This document shows, piece after piece, positions 6,200 through 12,908 of a stretch of 17,802 bases of DNA. The notes under the pieces are model-generated. The model saw only the letters and a list, made by a program, of their open reading frames with translations. It was not told the DNA's origin and made no database searches. This DNA is from an uncultured Phascolarctobacterium sp. (lineage in GTDB: Bacteria > Bacillota > Negativicutes > Acidaminococcales > Acidaminococcaceae). The position numbers and the translations under genes are program-made. How positions within the stretch are numbered: position 1 is the first letter of the stretch; the number at the start of each line of letters is the position of its first letter. The DNA is taken from positions 1 to 17,802 of the forward strand of contig CASEGD010000002.1 in assembly GCA_949287345.1 (NCBI GenBank). Direction: 5' to 3'.

Positions 6200-6239
6200 T
6201 TTATGCTAAACTAAAAAGTTTATGCTTAACACAAAAAAG
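6200..6239. repeat. Imperfect tandem repeat in the divergent intergenic region
   Basis: TTTATGCTAAAC (6200-6211) and TTTATGCTTAAC (6219-6230) are direct repeats 19 bases apart, each followed by an A-rich run ending in AAAAAG. The unit is 19 bases in the first copy and 21 in the second. Their place between two divergent genes suggests paired protein-binding sites. Confidence 0.5.
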
Positions 6240-6248
6240 TTACCAGTT

Positions 6249-6293
6249 GCAAGACTAGTAAAAGTAAGAATTATTTCTCTGTAAGAGTCTTGC
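6249..6293. repeat. 8-bp inverted repeat next to the G-tract
   Basis: GCAAGACT (6249-6256) and AGTCTTGC (6286-6293) are exact inverted copies separated by 29 bases. The right arm supplies the TTGC of the candidate autotransporter -35 and abuts the eight G residues. It could be a dyad operator or, less likely given its size, an invertible segment. Confidence 0.5.
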
Positions 6294-6320
6294 GGGGGGG
6301 GACAACTATGGTATTATAAT
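6290..6320 (+). promoter_or_regulatory. Autotransporter promoter with an 8-G tract in the spacer
   Basis: TTGCGG (6290-6295) can serve as a -35 and TATAAT (6315-6320) as a -10, with 19 bases between them. Eight consecutive G residues (6294-6301) overlap the end of the -35 and the start of the spacer. Transcription would begin near 6327, giving a leader of about 26 bases ending in GAGGAGG and the ATG at 6353. A shift by one or two G residues would move the spacing towards or away from the 17-base optimum. Confidence 0.6.
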
Positions 6321-6352
6321 ATTGGTGAAAATCATAATGAGGAGGATGTATT

Positions 6353-9307
6353 ATGAAACGGAAAAATTTGGAAAAAGCTGTACTTTTAACGGTAATGCTG
6401 ATGAGCTTGCATAGTGCCGCATATGCAGAAAATCCTGTAAAAGCAGATGGAACGCAGGAAACTATTACAACTACAACAGGACAGGATTCAACAATTTTAA
6501 TCAATGATACAACTCAAGTTGGTTTAACTGCTGTTAATGGCGGTAGTGTTACTGTTGATGGAAACGGAAAACTTATTATAGATAAAAATGCTGGCGGTGA
6601 CGCAATTTCTATTGGTGCTGATAGTTTTAGTGGCCAAAATGTTAGCAGTGGTTCATTAATAATTAAAGATAATACACATTTAGAAATAGATATGGATGCA
6701 CAAACATCTGGAACTACAAATTATGATGGAATGAACGGATTATATCTGACAGGCAATAATTCTAAAGTTGAATTAGGCTCTGGCGGATTATCTATTAATA
6801 TGACTGTAAAAGATGGCACTGGTGATTGGATAAGGGGTGTTAATCAGGAAGGCGGTATTTTTACAGCTAATGGTTTTGTTGACATAAAGATGTCTGCAGA
6901 AAACAACAATCTTTATATAAGCGGTATTGATTTGCGTAAAAATTATGATGAATCGAAATTATATTTAAATAACGGCGCCAATATTGAAGTAACCGGCAAC
7001 GGTAATGCTACTGCAAGTGCTGTAGGTATTTACTCACTAACAGGTGCGGAATTATCAGCTACTGATAAAGTAACTTTAAATGTAAAAGATGCTAAAGTGA
7101 ATAACGGCATTATTGTTGGCTCCACAGATAATAGCAAAGAAAATTTGCATTTAAAAGATTTAGAGGCTACTGTCAGCGGTGGCGAAGAAAGCTACGGTAT
7201 GCAAGCGCATGGAGGGGTTGCGGTTCTTGAAAATGCGAATATAACCGTTAAAGATGGAACAGTAAAAAATACAGGTATTGGGACGTGGAGTAAGGGGAGT
7301 TATACTGGTCAGGCAAAATTAGGAAATGGCATTATTACTGTTGAAGGCGGCAATGCTGCATATGGACTTATAGCACAACAAAAAAGTTCTATTGAAACTA
7401 ATGGCATTGTAACAATTACAGCACAAAATGCTGCCAAGAATTATGGCGTTAATGCTAATGGCGGTACTATAGAAACGAATGGTGCTAATACTACTATAAC
7501 CGCACAAAATGGTGATTCTGCTTACGGTGTATATATTGTTGACGGTGTGTTTAATTCTAAAAATACATTAAATGTATATGCGTCGAATGCTACTAACTCA
7601 AATTATGGTATTTATGCATATGCTGGAAAAGTCAATGTTGATGATGTAACGGTTATTACATCAGGGGATAAAACAACTTATGGTATAGTTGCCAGAGATT
7701 ATAATAACGTTGCATCGGAAATAACATTACAGGGTAATGCAACTATTGAATCTGATATAGCTGCGCGTGCCAATGGGAAAGATTGTTATGTAACTTTTGA
7801 AAATGGACTTATTGCCGGTAATGTTGCTGCAACACAGCTCCAAGCTATGGGTGGCGGTATAGTTACAGTCAATTCTTCCGGTAATGGAGTTGTTCAATAT
7901 AATGGCGTTACTCATATGGAAATGGGCAATGGCAGTTCGGTTGATATGAACCTTAATAATAATGAATCTTACTGGAATTTAACCGGCAACAGTGAGATGC
8001 GCGATTTTAATATTGCCAATAATGCATTGCTTGATATGACTAAAGATAGTGGGGCAAATAGCATACTTTATGTAACCGGAGATATGAAAGGTGACAACGG
8101 CATTATTAAAATGGATGTTGACGCAACTGAAGCTGCAAATAATGACAGCTTAATTGTTGCAGGTACACATAGCGGAACACATTATATCAATTTAAATGTT
8201 ATTAATGGCAGTGAAAATAGTGATGCTGTTGTTGGCAAAGTATTGGTAAATGTTGCTAATGAAACAGGCGAGTTTAAAGCAAATGATGTAGAAGGCGCAT
8301 TGTATTGGAACAGTTTTGAATTAGAAGCTGTAGAAAGCGAAGTAGCTGGTTATGATAAAGATTGGAAAATTTCAGCAGTAAACCAAAAAGCTGATGCTAC
8401 TACCTCCGTCGATACCATTATTGGCGCAAACGCTTTGAACTATCACACATGGCGTGCGGAAAACGACCAGCTTATGCGCCGCATGGGTGAGCTGCGCAAT
8501 AATAACGGCGACGAGCAGGGCGCATGGTTCCGCGTGCATGGCAGCAAAATAAGCCATGACGACATTGCCGGTTTTGAAAATAAATATACCACTTATGAAC
8601 TTGGTTACGACCAGCTTACCAAAGAAACAAAAGACATGGTGCGTTATACCGGCGCAGCTTTAAGCTATACCGACGGCAGCAGCAGCTACGACAGCGGCAA
8701 TGGCGAAAACCACAGCAAAGCGCTTAGCTTTTATAATACAGACCTTTACCGCAGCGGACACTACCTTGATTTGGTATTTAAGTATGCCAATATGGATAAT
8801 GATTTTAGTGTATTTGATACTGCGGGACAAAAAATAACTGGTGAATACAAAAATACCGGCATCAGCGTAAGCGCAGAATACGGACGCAAAAACGAATTGA
8901 AACATGGCTGGTATGTTGAACCGCAGGCACAGTTAACGCTTGGCTACTTTGGCGGTGATGAATACGAAACCAGCAACGGTATCAGCGTAGACCAGAGCGG
9001 CATTGCCAGTGTGCTTGGGCGTGTAGGTTTCAATATCGGCAGAGAACTTGGCAACAGCGGCGTAATTTATGCCAAAGCCAACCTGCTGCACGAATTTGCA
9101 GGCGATTATGATATTGATATGTATGACAGCGCAGGTAACCATCGCGCCGAAAGCGCAAGCTTTAACGACACATGGTTTGAATATGGCGTAGGCGCAGCAT
9201 TAAAGACCGGCAAAAACAACCACCTGTATTTTGACTTTGTAAAAACCGCAGGCGGCGATTTTGAAAAAGACTGGCAGTGGAATGCCGGTATGCGCTGGAC
9301 GTTTTAG
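6353..9307 (+). CDS. Autotransporter (type Va) surface protein, adhesin-like
   Basis: A 984-residue protein in three parts. Residues 1-25 form a signal peptide with probable cleavage after AYA (23-25). Residues about 26-690 are a passenger rich in Asn, Gly, Thr and Val, with a recurring aromatic-Gly-(Ile/Val) unit about every 27 residues between about 129 and 444, as expected for a beta-helix stalk. Residues about 720-984 are an autotransporter beta-barrel starting GAWFRVHGSKISHD and ending NAGMRWTF, with the terminal Phe needed for outer-membrane insertion. No protease or lipase motif is visible, so adhesion or surface display is the best guess. The passenger DNA is visibly richer in A and T than the barrel DNA; the change comes near 8400, suggesting exchange or separate evolution of the passenger. 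GAGGAGG fixes the start. Confidence 0.9.
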   Translation: MKRKNLEKAVLLTVMLMSLHSAAYAENPVKADGTQETITTTTGQDSTILINDTTQVGLTAVNGGSVTVDGNGKLIIDKNAGGDAISIGADSFSGQNVSSGSLIIKDNTHLEIDMDAQTSGTTNYDGMNGLYLTGNNSKVELGSGGLSINMTVKDGTGDWIRGVNQEGGIFTANGFVDIKMSAENNNLYISGIDLRKNYDESKLYLNNGANIEVTGNGNATASAVGIYSLTGAELSATDKVTLNVKDAKVNNGIIVGSTDNSKENLHLKDLEATVSGGEESYGMQAHGGVAVLENANITVKDGTVKNTGIGTWSKGSYTGQAKLGNGIITVEGGNAAYGLIAQQKSSIETNGIVTITAQNAAKNYGVNANGGTIETNGANTTITAQNGDSAYGVYIVDGVFNSKNTLNVYASNATNSNYGIYAYAGKVNVDDVTVITSGDKTTYGIVARDYNNVASEITLQGNATIESDIAARANGKDCYVTFENGLIAGNVAATQLQAMGGGIVTVNSSGNGVVQYNGVTHMEMGNGSSVDMNLNNNESYWNLTGNSEMRDFNIANNALLDMTKDSGANSILYVTGDMKGDNGIIKMDVDATEAANNDSLIVAGTHSGTHYINLNVINGSENSDAVVGKVLVNVANETGEFKANDVEGALYWNSFELEAVESEVAGYDKDWKISAVNQKADATTSVDTIIGANALNYHTWRAENDQLMRRMGELRNNNGDEQGAWFRVHGSKISHDDIAGFENKYTTYELGYDQLTKETKDMVRYTGAALSYTDGSSSYDSGNGENHSKALSFYNTDLYRSGHYLDLVFKYANMDNDFSVFDTAGQKITGEYKNTGISVSAEYGRKNELKHGWYVEPQAQLTLGYFGGDEYETSNGISVDQSGIASVLGRVGFNIGRELGNSGVIYAKANLLHEFAGDYDIDMYDSAGNHRAESASFNDTWFEYGVGAALKTGKNNHLYFDFVKTAGGDFEKDWQWNAGMRWTF

Positions 9308-9309
9308 CT

Positions 9310-9455
9310 GAGTCGCCATTTAGTGACGAGCTGAAAGCGAAGTCAATAAATGTGCCAGCGAAGCATGCAAATTTTGCGATTGAATAAAGAGCAAAATTTA
9401 CGAACCTTATAAATGTGTTAAGTAACTGCCTGCAAACGTGTTAACTTATCTTAAA
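9310..9455. repeat. Intergenic element, copy 2
   Basis: This follows the autotransporter stop codon and matches 173-300 in block order: GAGTCGCC at 9310, CAATAAATGTGCCAGCGA, a hairpin, ACTGCC, and TATCTTAAA at 9447. The hairpin is AAATTTTGC (9369-9377) with GCAAAATTT (9391-9399), again with a 13-base loop. The other stem seen in copy 1 (204-236) is not kept here. This is a dispersed repeat or RNA element of unknown type. Confidence 0.7.
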
Positions 9456-9496
9456 TTAAAGTCTGTCCAATCTTTCCCACGTATGTTTGCGGGCAG
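9426..9496. other. Long hairpin downstream of the autotransporter
   Basis: CTGCCTGCAAAC (9426-9437) pairs with GTTTGCGGGCAG (9485-9496), with one T-G wobble. GTG (9438-9440) can also pair with CAC (9478-9480). The loop is about 37 bases and A/T-rich. It overlaps the right end of repeat copy 2 and may protect the 3' end of the mRNA. Confidence 0.5.
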
Positions 9497-9518
9497 TTCT
9501 TTATAAAGTTGTAAAAAA

Positions 9519-9548
9519 TAAAAGAGGGTTTTTAAGCCCTCTTTTAAT
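9519..9548. terminator. Intrinsic terminator after the autotransporter
   Basis: TAAAAGAGGG (9519-9528) pairs with CCCTCTTTTA (9537-9546), and the loop can extend the stem by about three more pairs. The A-run and T-run on either side make it potentially bidirectional. It separates the autotransporter from the small HTH gene. Confidence 0.85.
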
Positions 9549-9598
9549 AAATGAAGAAATTGATATTGACTTATAAATTATGAGATGAGGTGAAAATA

Positions 9599-9937
9599 AT
9601 GGAGCAGGAAATCCCTATGAAAAATGTGCTTTTAAAAGATGCTGTGGGTGATGGGAAAATAGAGTATTGCCTTTATAATCCACGTAATAAAAACGGTATA
9701 CAGACATGGGAATTAAAAGTATTAAATACCGATGGCACACGCAAGGTTATTATAGTGCGTGATTATGGTTTTCAGGTGCAGAAAGACCAGATCCAAATAA
9801 ATCCGTTTAAAACGCGCGCTGAACGCAATACGGAAATTAACCGTCTTTACCACGAAGAAGGCTTGTCGCAGGTCTTCCTCGGCAATTTGTTTAATATCAG
9901 CCAGCCTTCGGTATCGCTTATTGTGAATGGAAAATAA
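9599..9937 (+). CDS. Small helix-turn-helix protein of unknown family
   Basis: A 112-residue protein when started at the ATG preceded by AGGTGA (9587-9592); a GTG nine bases earlier overlaps that ribosome site and is less likely. The first 70 residues form a mixed alpha/beta region (KIEYCLYNPRNKNGIQTWEL, then KVLNTDGTRKVIIVRDYGF) that I do not recognise. Residues about 76-112 look like a helix-turn-helix, with RLYHEEGLSQVFLGNLF leading into NISQPSVSLIVNGK. The protein ends directly after the recognition helix. It is probably a DNA-binding regulator. Its position between the autotransporter and the liv operon makes either a possible target. Terminators flank it on both sides, so it is a single-gene unit. 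Confidence 0.65.
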   Translation: MEQEIPMKNVLLKDAVGDGKIEYCLYNPRNKNGIQTWELKVLNTDGTRKVIIVRDYGFQVQKDQIQINPFKTRAERNTEINRLYHEEGLSQVFLGNLFNISQPSVSLIVNGK

Positions 9938-9986
9938 CCGATATATTTGAAGATACGTCCCAAAACTGCAAAACATGATACAATAG

Positions 9987-10015
9987 CCGGGGTAAAATTG
10001 CTGCCCCGGTTTTAT
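9987..10015 (+). terminator. Intrinsic terminator after the small HTH gene
   Basis: CCGGGG (9987-9992) pairs with CCCCGG (10004-10009) around an 11-base loop, followed by TTTTATT. Confidence 0.85.
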
Positions 10016-10081
10016 TGGTTTTAAGTAAAAGCACTATGTTTGTGACAGAAACACACGGTAAAATGCGTAGCTATACACAAA

Positions 10082-10192
10082 ACAAAAATCTTTTAAAAAC
10101 GGACAAAAATAAAAATCTATCAAAATTTAACAAAAATGCTGAAAAAATATTGAAAATCTGTATGTAAAATTAAAAAAATCATTGACAAAAAT
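10082..10192. repeat. A-tract motif ACAAAAAT, four copies, upstream of livK1
   Basis: ACAAAAAT starts at 10082, 10103, 10130 and 10185, in a strongly A/T-rich stretch ending in the promoter. Spacings of 21, 27 and 55 bases are partly in helical phase. This may be curved DNA or an UP-like element that raises promoter strength, or repeated binding sites. With the terminator, promoter and leader hairpin it accounts for the gene-free stretch 9938-10309. Confidence 0.4.
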
Positions 10193-10210
10193 GTAAAAAA
10201 TTATTACAAT
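10182..10210 (+). promoter_or_regulatory. Promoter of the liv operon
   Basis: A perfect TTGACA (10182-10187) and TACAAT (10205-10210) are separated by 17 bases. Transcription should start near 10217, leaving a leader of about 93 bases before livK1. Confidence 0.88.
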
Positions 10211-10230
10211 GGTGAACAAGATAGTTGCGG

Positions 10231-10268
10231 GGCAGTTTTTTAAGCAATGAGGGGAGAGCTTAACTGCC
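10231..10268 (+). promoter_or_regulatory. Leader hairpin upstream of livK1
   Basis: GGCAGTT (10231-10237) pairs with AACTGCC (10262-10268). AAGC (10242-10245) then pairs with GCTT (10258-10261) after a four-T bulge, leaving the purine-rich loop AATGAGGGGAGA. It lies wholly within the predicted leader and is not followed by a T-run. It may be an mRNA stability element or a binding site; it matches no riboswitch class I know. Confidence 0.5.
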
Positions 10269-10309
10269 TACAGCGGCATAATTTATTTTAACGAAAAGGG
10301 GAAAGACAC

Positions 10310-11491
10310 ATGAAGAAATGGAAAAAATTTACAAGTGCCTGCCTGGTTGCAGCATTAAGCGCAACTTTGCTCGCAGGCTGCGGCGGAGAAAAGAAGGAAC
10401 AGGCAGCTGCCAATTCTAACAGCTATGTAATCGGCGCAAGCTTTGAGCTGACCGGCAACGTTGCCAACTACGGCAAATCCACGCTGTCCGGCTTGAAACT
10501 GGCTGTTGACCAGGTTAACAAAGCAGGCGGCGTTAACGGCAAACAGCTTGTTGTTGTTGAAAGCGACAACAAATCCGAGCCTGCCGAATCCGGCAACTCC
10601 GTAACCAAACTTATTACTCAGGATAAAGTTGTGGCTGTTGTTGGCCCTGCTACCAGCGGCTGCGTATTTGCTGCTACCCCGGTTGTAACCAGCAATAAAG
10701 TACCTCTTATCGCACCGTGCGCTACCGCACCGGCAATTACCGTTGATAACGGCCAGGTTAAGGAATTCATCTTCCGCGCCTGCTTCATCGACCCGTTCCA
10801 GGGCCGCGTAATGGCTGAATTTGCCGACAAGACTTTGGGCGTTAAAAACGTAGCAATTCTGCATGACGCTTCCAGCGATTATTCCAAAGGCCTTGCAGAA
10901 GTATTTGAAAAAACCTTGAACGAAAAAGGCGGCAAGGTTGTTGCCAAAGAAGCATTCCTTGCTAAAGATATCGACTTCAAAGCTGCTCTGACCAAAATCA
11001 AAGCTGCTAATCCGGAAGCAATCTACATCCCCGGTTACTATGAAGAAGTTGCCAAAATTGTTAAACAGACCCGTGAACTTGGTTTGAATGTTCCGCTTAT
11101 CGGCTGCGACGGCTGGGACAGCCCGAAACTTGTTGAAATCGCAGGCCCCGAAGCTTTGAACAATACCTACTTCTCCAGTGCTTTCTCTGTTCAGGATAAA
11201 ACCGAATCCGTTCAGAAATTCATTGCCGACTACAAAGCAATGTACCAGAAAGACCCGGATATCTTCTGCATGCAGGGTTATAACGCAGGCCTCGTTCTTG
11301 CCGATGCCCTTAAACGTGCAGGAGACGGCGCTGACGGCACCAAACTTGCAGCAGCTATTGCAGCTACCAAAGACCTGCCGGTTGCAAGCGGCAAGCTGAC
11401 CTATGATAAAGACCACAACCCGATTATCGCTGCCATCATCATCGAAATGAAAGACGGCGTACAGAGCTTCAAAGAAAAAATTGCCCTGTAA
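10310..11491 (+). CDS. livK: Branched-chain amino acid ABC transporter, substrate-binding lipoprotein 1
   Basis: A 393-residue binding protein of the type I periplasmic fold (Leu/Ile/Val family). A lipoprotein signal ends in LLAGC, with Cys24 the lipidation site, so the protein is membrane anchored and faces the periplasm. Family features include YVIGASFELTGNVANYGKST, VVVESDNKSEP, VVGPATSG, and HDASSDYSKGLAEVFEKT. GCDGWDSPKLVE and NNTYFSSAF follow in the second lobe. It delivers an amino acid, probably branched-chain, to LivHMGF. Codons are strongly biased, consistent with high expression from the consensus promoter upstream. A terminator separates it from a second, paralogous binding protein. 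Confidence 0.93.
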   Translation: MKKWKKFTSACLVAALSATLLAGCGGEKKEQAAANSNSYVIGASFELTGNVANYGKSTLSGLKLAVDQVNKAGGVNGKQLVVVESDNKSEPAESGNSVTKLITQDKVVAVVGPATSGCVFAATPVVTSNKVPLIAPCATAPAITVDNGQVKEFIFRACFIDPFQGRVMAEFADKTLGVKNVAILHDASSDYSKGLAEVFEKTLNEKGGKVVAKEAFLAKDIDFKAALTKIKAANPEAIYIPGYYEEVAKIVKQTRELGLNVPLIGCDGWDSPKLVEIAGPEALNNTYFSSAFSVQDKTESVQKFIADYKAMYQKDPDIFCMQGYNAGLVLADALKRAGDGADGTKLAAAIAATKDLPVASGKLTYDKDHNPIIAAIIIEMKDGVQSFKEKIAL

Positions 11492-11544
11492 TTAACACAA
11501 AAAATATAGAAATTAAATTATAATTTAAACTGTTTTGCTTTTCG

Positions 11545-11586
11545 TAGTCCGGGAACTGTTGTTTCAGGTTTCCGGACTATTTTAAA
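11545..11586 (+). terminator. Terminator or attenuator between the two livK genes
   Basis: TAGTCCGG (11545-11552) pairs with CCGGACTA (11572-11579) and the stem extends inwards by GAA/TTT and C-G. ATTTTAAAAA follows. No good promoter is visible between it and livK2, so partial read-through is likely. Confidence 0.85.
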
Positions 11587-11620
11587 AATAAAATGAAACA
11601 CAAATGAGGGGGAATTTAAT

Positions 11621-12787
11621 ATGAAAAGGGTATCCAAAGCTTTAGCGGCTTTAGTTTGTGCTTCGCTGTTAACTGCGGGTTTAACCGGCTGCGGCGGTGA
11701 GAAAAGCGCCGATACCATTAAGGTGGGCGCTAACCTTGAGCTGACCGGCGGCAGTGCGACTTTTGGCATTTCGTCCAAAAACGCGATTGACCTGGCGTTT
11801 AAGGAGCTTAACGACAAGGGCGGCATTAACGGCAAAAAGCTGGAGCTGGTTGTTGCGGATAACAAATCCGAAGCGGCGGAAGCTGCCAACGCCATGCAGA
11901 AGCTGATTTCTCAGGACAATGTTGTGGCGGTTATCGGGCCGAACCTTTCTTCTTCGGTAATTGCGGCTTCGGCAATCAATAACGGCGCCAAAGTGCCGGA
12001 TATTACGCCGATGGGCACCAACCCGAACATCACGGTAGACCCGGCCACCGGCAAAACAAGGGATTTTAACTACCGCACCTGCTTTATTGACCCGTTCCAG
12101 GGAACTGTAATGGCAACCTTTGCCAAGGATAACCTGAATGCTGGCAGTGCGGCGATTTTGATTGACAATTCTTCCGACTATGCCAAAGGTTTGGCGCAGT
12201 TCTTTAAAGAGAACTTTGTTAAAAACGGCGGCACGGTTACTGCGGAAGAATCTTACCTGCAGAAGGATACTGATTTTAAAGCAACTTTAACCAAAATTAA
12301 AGCAGGCAATCCGGACTTTTTATATGTGCCGGGTTATTATCAGGAAGTTGGCATGATTGTTAAACAGGCGCGCGAGCTGGGCATGAGGATGCCGATTGCC
12401 GGCGGCGACGGCTGGGACAGTGCGAAACTGCCGGAGATTGCAGGCGCTGCTTCTTTGAACAACACTTATTTTTCCAGCCTGTATTCGCCTGACGATGCTT
12501 CCGATATCAACAAAAACTTTGTAGCTGCGTACGAAAAAGCCTACGGCAGCAAGCCGGACGTTTTTGCGGCACTGTCTTACGATTCGGCGCTTCTGGTTGC
12601 TGAAGCCATTAAAAATGCAGGCAGCGCTGAACCTGCTAAAATCAGCGAGGCGCTGGCAAAAATTAACGGTTTCCAGGGCGTATCGGGCACCGTAACCTTC
12701 GACGCACAGCACAACCCTGTTAAGAGTGCCGTTATTCTGGAATATGTTGACGGCAAACAGGCTTTAAAGACGAAAATTAATCCTTGA
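11621..12787 (+). CDS. livK: Branched-chain amino acid ABC transporter, substrate-binding lipoprotein 2
   Basis: A 388-residue paralogue of the preceding gene. The signal peptide ends in LTGC with Cys24 as the lipidation site. Shared blocks include IKVGANLELTGGSATFGISS, LVVADNKSEAAEAANAMQKL, VIGPNLSSS, GGDGWDSAKL and NNTYFSSLYSPDD. It should bind the same class of ligand, but loop differences around the ligand cleft (PNLSSS against PATSGC, PMGTNPN against APCATAP) suggest a different preference. GAGGGGG lies 11-12 bases before the ATG. It has no visible promoter of its own and is followed by a terminator before livH. Confidence 0.93.
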   Translation: MKRVSKALAALVCASLLTAGLTGCGGEKSADTIKVGANLELTGGSATFGISSKNAIDLAFKELNDKGGINGKKLELVVADNKSEAAEAANAMQKLISQDNVVAVIGPNLSSSVIAASAINNGAKVPDITPMGTNPNITVDPATGKTRDFNYRTCFIDPFQGTVMATFAKDNLNAGSAAILIDNSSDYAKGLAQFFKENFVKNGGTVTAEESYLQKDTDFKATLTKIKAGNPDFLYVPGYYQEVGMIVKQARELGMRMPIAGGDGWDSAKLPEIAGAASLNNTYFSSLYSPDDASDINKNFVAAYEKAYGSKPDVFAALSYDSALLVAEAIKNAGSAEPAKISEALAKINGFQGVSGTVTFDAQHNPVKSAVILEYVDGKQALKTKINP

Positions 12788-12815
12788 TAACCAATAAATT
12801 ATTTTGTTTTAACAG

Positions 12816-12850
12816 AAAGGCTGCGGTTTGGCCACAGCCTTTCGTTATTT
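12816..12850 (+). terminator. Terminator or attenuator after livK2
   Basis: AAAGGCTG (12816-12823) pairs with CAGCCTTT (12835-12842), followed by CGTTATTTT. It would lower expression of livHMGF relative to the binding proteins. Confidence 0.82.
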
Positions 12851-12860
12851 TGCTTAAAGC

Positions 12861-12881
12861 GCCTGCCACGGCGCGGCAGGC
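12861..12881 (+). other. GC-rich hairpin just upstream of livH
   Basis: GCCTGCC (12861-12867) pairs with GGCAGGC (12875-12881), flanked by TTAA on both sides. It ends 15 bases before the GGAGG ribosome site of livH and has no T-run. It may be a processing or mRNA-stability element that defines the 5' end of the livHMGF message. Confidence 0.5.
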
Positions 12882-12908
12882 TTAAATTTGTGAATGGGAG
12901 GAAATTTT

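Noticed and set aside
6257..6285. Invertible DNA switch between the 8-bp inverted repeats
   Set aside because: The segment is only 29 bases, far shorter than known invertible promoters, and no recombinase gene is in the window. Kept only as a dyad.
10036..10167. Open frame of about 43 codons upstream of the liv promoter
   Set aside because: No ribosome site, and a Lys/Asn-rich translation typical of A-rich non-coding DNA.
10248..10292. Possible 14-residue leader peptide (MRGELNCLQRHNLF) with three Leu codons ahead of livK1
   Set aside because: No ribosome site precedes it, Leu codons are not consecutive, and the following sequence has no terminator for classical attenuation.
10355..11416. 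Long minus-strand open frame (353 codons) opposite livK1
   Set aside because: It has Cys- and Phe-rich low-quality translation and no ribosome site. The plus strand encodes a clear LivK, and strong codon bias explains the open antisense frame.
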